From Bacillus cytotoxicus (GTDB lineage Bacteria > Bacillota > Bacilli > Bacillales > Bacillaceae_G), in the NCBI RefSeq assembly GCF_023715645.1, contig NZ_JAMBOP010000013.1, positions 1 to 64,000 of the forward strand: a stretch of DNA of 64,000 bases, written 5' to 3'. The notes under the pieces are model-generated. The model was not told the origin of the DNA. It saw only the letters and a program-made list of their open reading frames with translations, and searched no databases. The position numbers and the translations under genes are program-made. This document shows positions 27,303 to 36,535 of this stretch, piece after piece (the first letter of the stretch is position 1; the number at the start of each line of letters is the position of its first letter).

Positions 27303-27730
27303 TAATAACAATAACTCGCCACTACAACGATAATTGCGATATACAAGCAAACCGGACTGTATAACCACGTATCATACATTGAAAACTTTGTCCCCTTTAC
27401 TTTCTTAAAGATCCCAACATATTTCATATCACCAACTGCACGTAACAAGAAAACTCCAGCTAAAGCGATACATCCGTATCTTGTATAACGACTTGGATTC
27501 CAAAAAGACAAATACCCACTTTGTGCTAGTAGAATCATAGCAAAACATAAAATGGCAAGTGCCACTGCAAAAGTTCCTATTTTCCGCGGAACAAAAGCAT
27601 ATTCACCGCTGTCTTTTTTCATCGGAAGAACAACTTTGCTTCCCCAAGATCCGCCACATGCCCAGTACATATGAATGAGACTGATGAACACAAGTATACT
27701 CGCACCTGAAATGATTAAAAATGCTATCAT
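27302..27730 (-). CDS. DUF3995 family membrane protein
   Basis: Protein of 142 residues with four helices. The family pattern is an N-terminal helix with HMYWACGGSWG, then helices around ALAILCFAMILLAQ, ALAGVFLLRAVGD and YSPVCLYIAIIVVVASY. DUF3995 proteins have no assigned function. GGAGGGAATACA lies before the ATG. The stop codon is contributed by the edge of the neighbouring dispersed repeat, so the last residues may have been altered by that insertion. Confidence 0.8.
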   Translation of the reverse strand: MIAFLIISGASILVFISLIHMYWACGGSWGSKVVLPMKKDSGEYAFVPRKIGTFAVALAILCFAMILLAQSGYLSFWNPSRYTRYGCIALAGVFLLRAVGDMKYVGIFKKVKGTKFSMYDTWLYSPVCLYIAIIVVVASYCY

Positions 27731-27836
27731 TGTATTCCCTCCTTATACATATGAAAAACCATTTTTCTTCTTCATAGTTTCTCTAATTTTTAGGAACTCC
27801 CTTGCAAATATAACCTAATATAAGGAAATCTTTAAC

Positions 27837-29105
27837 TTATAACTTACGAATAGGACTCATGAGCGCAATAATAACTTCAATTATCTTTGCAACTGACGCC
27901 AATGCAAATACTGCAACTGGATTATAGCCAGAAATAATCCCACCTACTAAGGCTCCTAATGGCATAGCAAGACGAGTAAGTACTCGTGAAAAGCCAAGAA
28001 CCCTTCCTTGCATATCGGTGGGCACAGTTTCTTGCCGGATTGATGCTACGATCGTGTTCCAAGCTATATTACAGATCATCGCAAAACCAAGGGCAATACC
28101 GGGTGCTAGCCAATATTTACTCCAGATTGCATATGTTAAGCCAATTGCACCTATACCTAGAAGGACAGGGATAAGAATTCCACGCCGAAAGTGCCTTTCG
28201 AGTGGAACTGCAATAATACTTCCTATAAGTCCCCCAACTCCAATTAAGGTATAATTAAAACCGCTTTGTTCAGGAGATAGGTGTAATGTTGAAAGCAAAT
28301 AATACATAAATACTCCTAGTACGCTACTCGCACCAAAGTTACCAACCATAGCTTGAAGAGATAAAGCAAGGTTAAGCCGATTATTCGTCAGCCATTTCAG
28401 TCCCTCTTTCAGATCCCTAGATATCCCTTGTAATACATTACCTTCTTTAACGCCGTCCTTTTTTCCCCCTAATTCAGGTAGGAGTAATACTACGATTACA
28501 GTAGCTGCAAAGGAGACGACATTTAACCAAAGCGCGTTGAATCCTCCTATTATGGCGATTGTCATTCCTGCCAATGTTGGGCCTGCTAAACTAGCAATTT
28601 GATTCACCATTTGGTATGCCAAGTTCGCTTTTGTTAACTTTTGACCTGCAATATACGGAATTGCTGTAACAGTAGCTACATCAAATAACATGGATAAGAC
28701 AGCTAAAATAAAAGAAATAGCATATAGATGCCAGATTTGAAGTACCTCCAAAAAATGGAGAACGGGAACTAATCCAACCAAAAACATACTTCCTAAATCA
28801 GCTATCCACATCAGCCTTCGTCGATTCCAGCGGTCTACCATTACGCCAACTATTGGACCAAATAAAACAATAGGTAATACACTAGTAGCAAAAAGCGAAC
28901 TCATAACTACTGCCGAACCAGTCAACTCAAAAGCAATCCAAGGAATCGCAAACGTATAAAGAGAGTCACCGAGCCGAGAGATTAGTATACTAGAAACAAA
29001 AACAATATAGGAACTAGGTAAATGTGTAACTTTCGATAACCACTTTTCACTATTTTCTTTCGTTGGTAACGGTGAGTTGAACTTTGTTTCTTTTTTAAGG
29101 GTCAA
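27837..29105 (-). CDS. MFS transporter (EntS/macrolide-efflux-like)
   Basis: Twelve-helix major facilitator of 422 residues, in the MFS_3 group that includes EntS-type siderophore and macrolide exporters. The loop between helices 2 and 3 has PIVGVMVDRWNRRRLM, the family signature. The start is a TTG at 29105 after AAAGGAGGACTAAAA; codons upstream of it belong to a dispersed repeat. The substrate is unknown. It is monocistronic, with a repeat at its 5' side. Confidence 0.8.
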   Translation of the reverse strand: MTLKKETKFNSPLPTKENSEKWLSKVTHLPSSYIVFVSSILISRLGDSLYTFAIPWIAFELTGSAVVMSSLFATSVLPIVLFGPIVGVMVDRWNRRRLMWIADLGSMFLVGLVPVLHFLEVLQIWHLYAISFILAVLSMLFDVATVTAIPYIAGQKLTKANLAYQMVNQIASLAGPTLAGMTIAIIGGFNALWLNVVSFAATVIVVLLLPELGGKKDGVKEGNVLQGISRDLKEGLKWLTNNRLNLALSLQAMVGNFGASSVLGVFMYYLLSTLHLSPEQSGFNYTLIGVGGLIGSIIAVPLERHFRRGILIPVLLGIGAIGLTYAIWSKYWLAPGIALGFAMICNIAWNTIVASIRQETVPTDMQGRVLGFSRVLTRLAMPLGALVGGIISGYNPVAVFALASVAKIIEVIIALMSPIRKL

Positions 29106-29122
29106 TTTTAGTCCTCCTTTCT

Positions 29123-29285
29123 GTATATATAAATCCAAAATAAAAAACTGACATAAAACCTCCTTTTTTAGGGGCGGACGAGAGCGTCTGGCCGTGCATA
29201 GGAGCGGTCAGTACCTTTTTTCCTGCCACATGCCAGGTTTTAAAGTAGCAGGACTGCATAGCAACAATCTATGTGTTAAATAATC
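29123..29285 (-). repeat. dispersed repeat, type B ends, reversed
   Basis: Starts TATATATAAATCCAAAATAA, contains the reversed core (GGACGAGAGCGTCTGGCCGT) and ends near ATAGCAACAATCTATGTG. It lies just upstream of the MFS start codon. In the rest of the gap to 29547 no gene was found. Confidence 0.7.
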
Positions 29286-29547
29286 AAGTTAGGTGCATAT
29301 GTAATTGTTAAAATATTGTTGTTCAGACATGAATTATATAAAATTTCCGAATTTTACAAATCCAACTCTTAGTTTAACATAAATTTGAGTGAATTCCCTC
29401 ACATCAAAGATAGTGTAGCCAGACGGCATATGATAAAAAAATTTGAAATATAAAACTACTATTTTCTTTGCGAAAAAAGGAATGCTTCCCTAAATTAACG
29501 AATTTGTTAATTACAATTCAAAACAAAAAATGACTGAAGGTGACTGG

Positions 29548-30090
29548 ATGGAAATTTATATCGCACTGTTACGAGGTATTAATGTTAGTGGGCATAATAA
29601 AATTAAGATGGCTGAATTAAGAAGTACCCTGGAAACGCTAGGCCTTAGCCAAGTGCAAACGTATATCCAAACTGGCAATGTCCTTTTTAAATCGGATGAG
29701 AGCAAAGAGCAGCTGCGCCTCCGAATTGAGGACGCAATCAAAACTAATTTTGGCATTTCAATCACCGTTATCGTAAGAACAGCCGATGAACTGAAGAAAA
29801 TCATCGCAAAATGTCCATATGTAGATATTCCTTTAGTTAAAGGAGAAAGCATTCATGTTTCAATATTGGCAGAAGCGCCGCCGCAGAAAATAGTCGATCG
29901 ATTGGCAAACAGCGAAAGTAATAACGATGAATACCATATCAATGGACTTGAAATTTACTTCTTGTTTCGGCAAAGCATCTTGAATTCCAAGTTGGCAAAT
30001 AATATGCAAAGCCTTGGAAATATAGCAACAACGCGAAACTGGAATACAATCAACAAAGTGGCGGCGTTAGCAAAAGCAATGCAAGCTTAA
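29548..30090 (+). CDS. DUF1697 family protein
   Basis: Protein of 180 residues with the DUF1697 hallmark start (YIALLRGINVSGHNKIKMAEL) and the later segments YIQTGNVLF and ELKKIIAKCPYVD. The family is widespread and uncharacterised, with a ferredoxin-like fold expected. The ATG at 29548 follows GAAGGTGACTGG; the in-frame ATG 18 bases upstream has no ribosome binding site. It stands alone on the plus strand. Confidence 0.85.
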   Translation: MEIYIALLRGINVSGHNKIKMAELRSTLETLGLSQVQTYIQTGNVLFKSDESKEQLRLRIEDAIKTNFGISITVIVRTADELKKIIAKCPYVDIPLVKGESIHVSILAEAPPQKIVDRLANSESNNDEYHINGLEIYFLFRQSILNSKLANNMQSLGNIATTRNWNTINKVAALAKAMQA

Positions 30091-30147
30091 CATGAGTATG
30101 CTTGTTTGAATTGTATGGATCAAAACCCTATAGGCGAGCTATGGGGT

Positions 30148-30276
30148 CTACATTATTTTTGACATATAATACTCATCAATAAATTCAGTTTCTTCGTCTA
30201 ATTGCTTGCAAAGCGATAGGAAATTTTCCGCATCTGCTATTTTAATTTTTCGAATTTGTACATTTTTCATTTTCAA
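30148..30276 (-). pseudogene. N-terminal remnant of a GNAT acetyltransferase
   Basis: A 42-codon frame (MKMKNVQIRKIKIADAENFL then SLCKQLDEETEF) matches the usual start of GNAT-family acetyltransferases, then diverges and stops. AAAGGAG precedes a TTG at 30276. The acetyl-CoA-binding part is absent, so the gene is truncated and cannot be functional. Confidence 0.55.
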
Positions 30277-30641
30277 TACAAACTCCTTTCTCTAAATCCC
30301 TCAATTAAAGCTATAATATCACCATTATTCCAGAACGTGGAATTCAATGTGTTTAGTAAACTTTTTTATCTGAAAAGTCTATCACAGAAAATTCAAATAT
30401 TAATTCTTGTTAACCAAATATAGGTTCGTTTATTATAATAGTTGAACCTTCTCCAAATAATGGAAATCTATAGTGGGAATCTAGTATACATGACGAATTT
30501 TCTCAATAGCTATTAACCCTACTTTTATATTATAATTCGATTTTCCTTTTATGGATGGAGAAAATTCACTAAAGGATATTTGTATGATGATTTAGAAAAA
30601 AGACTTCTCACTCAAAATTAAAAAGTCTGGAGGAACAAAGG
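30277..30641. other. gene-free stretch upstream of the ABC exporter
   Basis: No coding frame, hairpin or known operator could be supported here. It must contain the promoter of the exporter operon, but no confident boxes were found. Confidence 0.4.
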
Positions 30642-31382
30642 ATGACCATAAAACACCCTATTCTTCAAGTACAGGGACTAAAGAAAAATTATGAAACAGA
30701 AGCAGGAATCATTCATATTTTAAAAGGAATTGATACACAATTTTACCGTGGAGAAGTGGTTAGTATTATAGGCCCTAGTGGAAGTGGAAAATCTACATTA
30801 CTTGGGATATTAGGATCATTAGATATCCCAAGCGAAGGACGTATTTTGATTGAACAACAGGATATTACTTCCTTATCTGAAGAAAATTTAGCAGATTTTC
30901 GTGCGAAAAAAATTGGTTTTGTTTTTCAATCCTATAATTTAGTGACAACGATGACAGCCGAGGAAAATGTAATGATGGCACTTATGTGCGCCGGGATGAA
31001 GAGTCGAAAAGAAATGATACATAAAGCAAGAGAAATGCTTGATCTTGTTGGAATGAAAGAACGTTATCATCATTTACCAAGTCAGCTATCCGGAGGTCAA
31101 CAGCAACGCGTCGCAATTGCCCGTGCATTAGTAAACAACCCCGCTATTGTTATTGCGGATGAACCTACCGGTAATTTAGATACGAAAACGGGACAAACTA
31201 TTTTGGATTTAATCTTTCAACTACGTGATCAATTCAACATGACTTTTATTATTGCAACACATGATTCTTATGTTGCAAAACTTTCAAATCGCATTTTACA
31301 ACTAGAAGATGGACTGTTAGTTCACGAAAACGTGAACAATCATGCAACTCCAAAAGAAGGTGAAACAACGTCATGTTATTAA
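30642..31382 (+). CDS. ABC transporter ATP-binding protein (LolD/MacB type)
   Basis: ATPase of 246 residues. The Walker A motif is IGPSGSGKSTLLG (about residues 43-55), the Q-loop VFQSYNLVTTMTAEENVMM, the signature LSGGQQQRVAIARAL, the Walker B motif IVIADEPTGNLD, and the switch histidine IIATHD. It pairs with the FtsX-like permease that follows, whose ATG lies inside its last codons. Such pairs export peptides or lipoproteins, or confer bacitracin-type resistance. No two-component system adjoins it. GGAGGAACAAAGG precedes the ATG. Confidence 0.88.
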   Translation: MTIKHPILQVQGLKKNYETEAGIIHILKGIDTQFYRGEVVSIIGPSGSGKSTLLGILGSLDIPSEGRILIEQQDITSLSEENLADFRAKKIGFVFQSYNLVTTMTAEENVMMALMCAGMKSRKEMIHKAREMLDLVGMKERYHHLPSQLSGGQQQRVAIARALVNNPAIVIADEPTGNLDTKTGQTILDLIFQLRDQFNMTFIIATHDSYVAKLSNRILQLEDGLLVHENVNNHATPKEGETTSCY

Positions 31383-33934
31383 AATCGGCATTACGTAGTT
31401 TAGTGCGAAATCGTTTAAGAACACTCTTTACTGTGTTCAGTATTGTAATTGGAGTAGCTAGCTTTTTCTCAATGTCAATGTTAGTCGAGTTAGTGCCCCG
31501 TTCTATTCACGAATCCTCTAAAATTCTTTTAGGAGGAGACGTAGCCATTCAATCCTATTTAAACCCTGTTAACCGTGATACATTGATCTCTTCTGTTCCT
31601 AAAGATGAGCAAAAAGCACTTACAACTTCTTTATTAGGTCAGAGTATGGTAAAGTCTGATAAAAAAACAACAAGCTTAATAATTAAGGGAATAGAACCAA
31701 AGCAATATCCCCTATATGGAGATAAACAGTTTCCTAACGTTCGCAATTTACAAAACAATGAAGTACTTCTATCCAAAAGTACTGCGGATCGTTTACAAGT
31801 GAAAGTCGGAGATAAAGTAGAGATTCCGAATCGTTCTACTGGAGAAATGTCTTCTTATAAAATTCGTGGTTTTGTTGAAGGTGTTCAAGAATCTTACGGT
31901 GATGCTGCTATCTTCGGAACAGCTTATCTACATTTAAATCAAGCACAACAACTTTTAAATGTACCCGCAAATACAGTTAATGAAGCTTTAATTGTATTGC
32001 ATGATAACGTTAACGTTTCTACTTTTAAAAGTAAAGTGCAAGAACAATTACCGCAAAGCAGTGTAATCGACATTCGTGATAAAGAAGTAGAAAAACAAAA
32101 AGATTTGCGTATGTTACTGCCTTTCCTTCAACTATTTAGCATATTAGCTCTTGGAATCGCAGCAATCACAACTTCAAATACAATGAAAGTAATCATTGCC
32201 ACGCGCACACATGATATTGCTGTCATGAAATCAGTAGGAATGAAAACGCGATCTATCGTTCGATATTTTTTGTTAGAAGCATTTTGGTTAGCAATTCTCG
32301 GAACAGCTGGTGGAATTGGAATTGGGCTATTAGCTAGTGTTTGGCTTACCTCATATTTATCAAGTGTCCTTTCATTACCTCTTACGTGGGGAATGTCATG
32401 GTCTGTTGTTGGCACGACAATCATCGTCGGATTTATCGTAACGCTCTTAGCATCATGGATACCAGTGAAAAGTGGCATGTGTGTGTCACCTCTTCAAATG
32501 TTACGAGATACAGAAAATACAAATGTAGATTATTCCTTACCTTTTAGAAAAAAACTTCAACTGTTTCTTTTAGTTTGTAGTATTCTCTCTATTTATGTTT
32601 ACAAAATAGCATTTACAGTGGGCACAAATGATAGTTTTATATTTAAATGGATTCTTGCTTTCCTACTTACAGCCGGGGTCATGTTACTTATCATTGCTTT
32701 CATTCGTTCGATTGGATTTATATATGCATTATTATTCCGAATGATTGGAGCTATGAAAAATAGGATGTCACAAGGTCTTTTTCTTGCTTTGCATAATATA
32801 GCCGCTATGAATAAGCGAAATGGGTTATTAGCAGTTACTTTAACGATAGGCGTCGTTTCTGTCGTTTCTAGCCACGTATTTGCTGATAATTTAATTGAAT
32901 CTGTTCAAGGACAATTAGAAAAAGAAGCAATGGGAAATCTTCTAATTACAAGTTCAGTTAACGATGAAGAAAACGTTGAAAAACAACTTAAATCGATGAA
33001 GGATATAAAAGCATGGAAAAAAGGCTATCAACTAGATGGCAGACTCCAAAATATTAACGGTGAAGAAGCGGCATCTAAATTCACCCAAAAAGTAAAAGAA
33101 GATAAATTTTTTAGTTCAACTAAAATTTCAGTAGAAAGTATAGATACTGCTCTTACCTCTAAAGCATATACCATATCTGAAGGACGCGATTTAACATCGG
33201 CAGATGCAGGAGGAAAAAAAGCAATCCTGTTGGATAGTTATAAGAAGATAGGACTCAAAACAGGTGATACAGGTGATACAGTTGATATTCAAATCGGAAA
33301 TGAATTGGTGAATTGTGAAATTGTAGGGTTCTTTCAATCAGGTATTGTAAAAACGGTAGGTATTCGTATTCCAACAAAAACATTAGCTACATACGGAAAG
33401 CCGAACCGCATTACCTATTCAATTGATAGCGATCCAAAGCAAACAAATGCCATTCTGACAGAGTTAAACAATAAACTTCCTAATTCAGCAATGGCCTATT
33501 CAATTTCAGCTACAGCTATCGATAGTCTACAATATATTATACGTATGCAAAGTGCTTTCTTTTCTATCGTAGCGTTATTTGCATTTTTAACTGCGGTTCT
33601 GACAATTGGCAATCAAGTGGTCATTCGCTTACTTCAACAAACCCGAGATGTTGCAATTATAAAGACAGTTGGTATGTCTTCGGGCAACTTAATGAAATCC
33701 ATTTTATTTGAAAATACGGTCATTTCCTTATCAGCCGGATTCGTTGGGGCTGGAATTTCTTTAGCTTTCTCAGGAGTTGTTTTACGATTCTTATTCCAAA
33801 TGCCAATGAAAATTGATATAACTTGGTCTATTCTGGGCATCCTGTTATCTGTTATCACAACAGCGATTGTTGTTTGGATTGCAGCAAAACAATCGTTATC
33901 TGCTAAACCAATTCAGCTATTACAAAGTAAATAA
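31373..33934 (+). CDS. FtsX-like ABC permease with two FtsX domains
   Basis: Large permease of 853 residues. The first helix is followed by an external MacB-like domain (about 45-235), a three-helix FtsX block around residues 245-370, two or three central helices, a second external domain (about 510-680) and a C-terminal FtsX block. VIIATRTHDIAVMKSVGM and IRLLQQTRDVAIIKTVGMS are the paired coupling segments, showing internal duplication. This fits mechanotransmission exporters such as YbbP- or MacB-like proteins rather than importers. It overlaps the ATPase gene by 10 bases. The substrate is not known. Confidence 0.85.
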   Translation: MLLKSALRSLVRNRLRTLFTVFSIVIGVASFFSMSMLVELVPRSIHESSKILLGGDVAIQSYLNPVNRDTLISSVPKDEQKALTTSLLGQSMVKSDKKTTSLIIKGIEPKQYPLYGDKQFPNVRNLQNNEVLLSKSTADRLQVKVGDKVEIPNRSTGEMSSYKIRGFVEGVQESYGDAAIFGTAYLHLNQAQQLLNVPANTVNEALIVLHDNVNVSTFKSKVQEQLPQSSVIDIRDKEVEKQKDLRMLLPFLQLFSILALGIAAITTSNTMKVIIATRTHDIAVMKSVGMKTRSIVRYFLLEAFWLAILGTAGGIGIGLLASVWLTSYLSSVLSLPLTWGMSWSVVGTTIIVGFIVTLLASWIPVKSGMCVSPLQMLRDTENTNVDYSLPFRKKLQLFLLVCSILSIYVYKIAFTVGTNDSFIFKWILAFLLTAGVMLLIIAFIRSIGFIYALLFRMIGAMKNRMSQGLFLALHNIAAMNKRNGLLAVTLTIGVVSVVSSHVFADNLIESVQGQLEKEAMGNLLITSSVNDEENVEKQLKSMKDIKAWKKGYQLDGRLQNINGEEAASKFTQKVKEDKFFSSTKISVESIDTALTSKAYTISEGRDLTSADAGGKKAILLDSYKKIGLKTGDTGDTVDIQIGNELVNCEIVGFFQSGIVKTVGIRIPTKTLATYGKPNRITYSIDSDPKQTNAILTELNNKLPNSAMAYSISATAIDSLQYIIRMQSAFFSIVALFAFLTAVLTIGNQVVIRLLQQTRDVAIIKTVGMSSGNLMKSILFENTVISLSAGFVGAGISLAFSGVVLRFLFQMPMKIDITWSILGILLSVITTAIVVWIAAKQSLSAKPIQLLQSK

Positions 33935-33968
33935 AGATTTATAAAACCTTATCTAACGAAGAAAAAAC

Positions 33969-34236
33969 GTAACTACTCAGTTACTTTATGAAAAAAGGGC
34001 AGCAAAGCATTTTTTAAATGGGCGAGAGGGACTGGCGATGCATAGGAGCGGTCAGGTCCTTTTCCTGCCACGTGCAAAGTTTAAAAGCAAAAGTAGACAA
34101 TAAGTGCAGGCCCCTGCCCTGTTTGCATGACAGCAGTCTATATGCAAAAAAAAGAATTTATAAGTACTAGAGAGATACATCTTCACTAGAATCATACCCT
34201 TTTCTAAATTTTCAAAAGGGATAGCTGAGTAGTTAC
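33969..34236 (-). repeat. dispersed repeat, type A ends, copy 3 (reversed core, longest)
   Basis: 268 bp between GTAACTACTCAGTTA and AGCTGAGTAGTTAC. The core is reversed (GGAGCGGTCAGGTCCTTTTC). Flanks GAAAAAAC (33961) and CAAAAAAC (34237) differ at one position, consistent with an aged 8-bp target duplication. It carries extra sequence near 34160-34200 not seen in the other copies. It occupies the gap behind the FtsX permease. Confidence 0.8.
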
Positions 34237-34264
34237 CAAAAAACAATATATTTAGTAACGTCTA

Positions 34265-34329
34265 GTGAATACCCCCTCCTTATCAACCCTTCTCATTCCT
34301 TGAGGAAGGGGAATTCTTTTGGAAATATG
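34265..34329 (-). mobile_element. 65-bp mini-element with IS1341-like ends
   Basis: On the minus strand it starts CATATTTCCAAAAGAATTCC, nearly identical to the left end of the TnpB element at 49351-51007 (CATATTTTCCGAAAAGAAGT). It then has the left-end hairpin (CCCTTCC region) and closes with GGTATTCAC, like that element's GGTAGTTCAC. Both are preceded by TTTAA. Deleting 34265-34329 gives the SMP-30 gene a natural-looking end (RFNRRY). It has no coding capacity, so if mobile it must be moved in trans. Confidence 0.6.
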
Positions 34330-35183
34330 TTAAACCGATATGTAGGACACCCTCTTACATTCGTTTTCATTCGAAATACTCCACCAGCGCTTGTATCTGT
34401 AGTATCCATTTTGGCCGTCGTAATGTATAACTCGGTTAAGTCACTTCCACCAAATGTGCAAGAGGTTACATATAATGATGGGATAGGAATACTTAACAGC
34501 TGTTCCCCATTTATCGGATTCCACCTCGTTACTTTAGAACCACCCCAATGGGCAATCCACAACATTCCTTCTTCATCAATTGTCATGCCATCAGGAAGTC
34601 CTTCTTCTTTTCGCACAGCAACAACATCTCGTGGATTTTCAATATTTCCTGTATAAATGTCATAATCAAAACGAACTACTTTTCTTGTCGGCGTATCTAT
34701 GAAATACATATACATATGGTCCGGTGACCACGCTAATCCATTAGAAGTACTTACATGTTCTACTTTCTTTGTTGCAGTTAAATCGGTATTTAAACAGTAA
34801 AGAGCCCCCTTTCCATCAATACCAACACCTTCTGTAGTGCCTGCCCAAAAACGACCTGCCGGATCACATTTGCCGTCATTAAAACGATTTTCTGACAAAT
34901 GACTTTCAGGATCACAAATAGCCCGCAGTTCTTCCGTATCCGGATTTAAAAAATAAAATCCATTCTCTAGAGCAAGAATCAGTTCTTCACATTCACTCGG
35001 AACCACTGACCCTACCATCTGTCCAAGAAAAATTACCTTACTTTCTTTTGTAATCGGATTATAAATATGAACCTTCTTTTCCAAAATATCAACCCAATAC
35101 AATAGCTGCTTTTTACTATCCCAACAAGGCCCTTCTCCAAGAGTAGCCTTCGCATCAATGACTAGTTCTAATTCACCTAGCAA
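34293..35183 (-). CDS. SMP-30/gluconolactonase/LRE family protein
   Basis: Six-bladed beta-propeller of 296 residues. The N-terminus has LGEGPCWD with the metal-binding Glu. Further metal/substrate residues are in ENRFNDGKCDPAGRFWAGT, SNGLAWSPD and LPDGMTIDEEGMLWIAHW. Family members hydrolyse sugar lactones with a divalent metal. The start is a TTG at 35183 after GGAGGGG. The last eleven residues come from the mini-element at 34265-34329, which replaced the original end RFNRRY; activity should survive, because the propeller closes before that. Confidence 0.85.
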   Translation of the reverse strand: MLGELELVIDAKATLGEGPCWDSKKQLLYWVDILEKKVHIYNPITKESKVIFLGQMVGSVVPSECEELILALENGFYFLNPDTEELRAICDPESHLSENRFNDGKCDPAGRFWAGTTEGVGIDGKGALYCLNTDLTATKKVEHVSTSNGLAWSPDHMYMYFIDTPTRKVVRFDYDIYTGNIENPRDVVAVRKEEGLPDGMTIDEEGMLWIAHWGGSKVTRWNPINGEQLLSIPIPSLYVTSCTFGGSDLTELYITTAKMDTTDTSAGGVFRMKTNVRGCPTYRFNIFPKEFPFLKE

Positions 35184-35289
35184 ATTAACCCCTCCAAATT
35201 AAAGAATATTCTGTCTTTTTATAATAACATGTAATAGTTTTATATTTTCTCAAGCGTCAATTAATTACCATTATTTTCATTTTAAATTA

Positions 35290-35319
35290 TTGACATACAT
35301 TAGCATCTACTACTAATAT
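35290..35319 (+). promoter_or_regulatory. promoter of the fabH gene
   Basis: TTGACA at 35290-35295 and TAATAT at 35314-35319, with 18 bases between, make a plausible SigA promoter 45 bases before the start codon. Confidence 0.6.
35299..35317 (+). promoter_or_regulatory. FapR-like operator
   Basis: ATTAGCATCTACTACTAAT resembles the FapR operator (TTAGTACCTGGTACTAA type), with dyad ATTAG/CTAAT ends. It covers the promoter spacer, so FapR binding would block RNA polymerase until malonyl-CoA releases it. Confidence 0.55.
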
Positions 35320-35363
35320 TAAATTATATAAGCAAGTATCAAAATGGTAAAGGAGGAAAATAA

Positions 35364-36374
35364 ATGAGTGCAAAAACACGAATTACAGCTATTGGTACCT
35401 ATGTACCTGAAAAGAAGTTAACAAATTTTGTGCTTGAGCAAATGGTTAAAACAAATAATGAGTGGATTATTCAAAGAACAGGTATTCATGAACGTAGAAT
35501 AACTCGTCCTGATGAATTTACCAGTGATTTATGTGTATCTGCTGTAGAGGATTTAATGCGCAGGTATAATAAAAAAGTTGAAGATGTAGATATGATTATT
35601 GTGGCAACTAGCACGCCAGATTTCCCATTCCCATCTGTCTCCAGTATCATACAGGAGCGATTAAATATTTCCCAAACAGGTGCTATAGATTTAAGTGCAG
35701 CGTGTGCAGGATTTGTTTACGCATTGCATACAGCGCACAGTTTAATTTCTTCTGGGCTCCACAAAAAGGTACTCGTTATTGGGGCAGACACACTCTCAAA
35801 AATTACCGATTATACCGATAGAAGTACATGCGTTCTATTTGGTGATGGTGCTGGTGCAGTATTAGTTGAAAGGGATGAACAATCAAACAGTTTTATTGGA
35901 TTTCACCTAGGAAGTGACGGAAGAGGAGCACAACATGTATATCGGCCTGGACTATCGAAAAAGATCAATGGGATTGAGTTAATCGATACTCAGTATCTTG
36001 TACAAAATGGTAGCGAAGTTTTTCGATGGGTTGTAAGGAATGTTCCTAATAATATAAGACAGCTTCTAGAAAAAACACAAACGAGTTTAGATCAAGTTGA
36101 TTGGTTTATACCTCATAGCGCTAACTTAAGGCTGATAGAGCCGATTTGCGAAAAATTAGAATACCCATTGGAGAAAACCCTTTATAGCTTGGTCAACTTT
36201 GGAAATACCTCTGCTGCTACAATTCCTTTAGCTCTTGACCTTGGAATCCGTGAAGGAAAAGTCAAAAATGGGGACCAAGTTCTTATGTACGGTTTTGGAT
36301 CTGGTTTGGTTCACGCTGGACAACTTTTAGAAATAAATTTTGACCAACTAATTAATGCTCCAACCCCGTTGTGA
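35364..36374 (+). CDS. fabH: 3-oxoacyl-ACP synthase III (FabH-like)
   Basis: Thiolase-fold condensing enzyme of 336 residues that would start a fatty acid chain from an acyl-CoA and malonyl-ACP. The catalytic triad is visible: Cys in LSAACAGFVY, His in FIPHSANLRL and Asn in VNFGNTSAATIP. The N-terminal ITAIGTYVPEKKLTN and TGIHERR segments are typical. AAAGGAGGAAAATAA precedes the ATG. It is not near other fab genes, so it is likely an extra or specialised copy; the upstream FapR-like site ties it to lipid synthesis. A strong terminator follows. Confidence 0.88.
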   Translation: MSAKTRITAIGTYVPEKKLTNFVLEQMVKTNNEWIIQRTGIHERRITRPDEFTSDLCVSAVEDLMRRYNKKVEDVDMIIVATSTPDFPFPSVSSIIQERLNISQTGAIDLSAACAGFVYALHTAHSLISSGLHKKVLVIGADTLSKITDYTDRSTCVLFGDGAGAVLVERDEQSNSFIGFHLGSDGRGAQHVYRPGLSKKINGIELIDTQYLVQNGSEVFRWVVRNVPNNIRQLLEKTQTSLDQVDWFIPHSANLRLIEPICEKLEYPLEKTLYSLVNFGNTSAATIPLALDLGIREGKVKNGDQVLMYGFGSGLVHAGQLLEINFDQLINAPTPL

Positions 36375-36421
36375 TAAATTTGATTTTAAAAACTGGTTGC
36401 CAATTGACAACTCAGTTTTTC

Positions 36422-36457
36422 TTATCTTCAATTATCGGGCGCGATAATTGAAGATAA
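36422..36457 (+). terminator. terminator of fabH
   Basis: Perfect 16-bp stem (TTATCTTCAATTATCG pairing with CGATAATTGAAGATAA), a 4-base loop, then CGTTTTTTGG. A weaker hairpin with a T-run lies just upstream at about 36390-36420. Confidence 0.9.
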
Positions 36458-36535
36458 CGTTTTTTTGGTAAAACAAAAGTTTGAAGGTACGAACTAGGGA
36501 TTATTTATATAATATGAGAAAGGCTGTGAAGTTAT

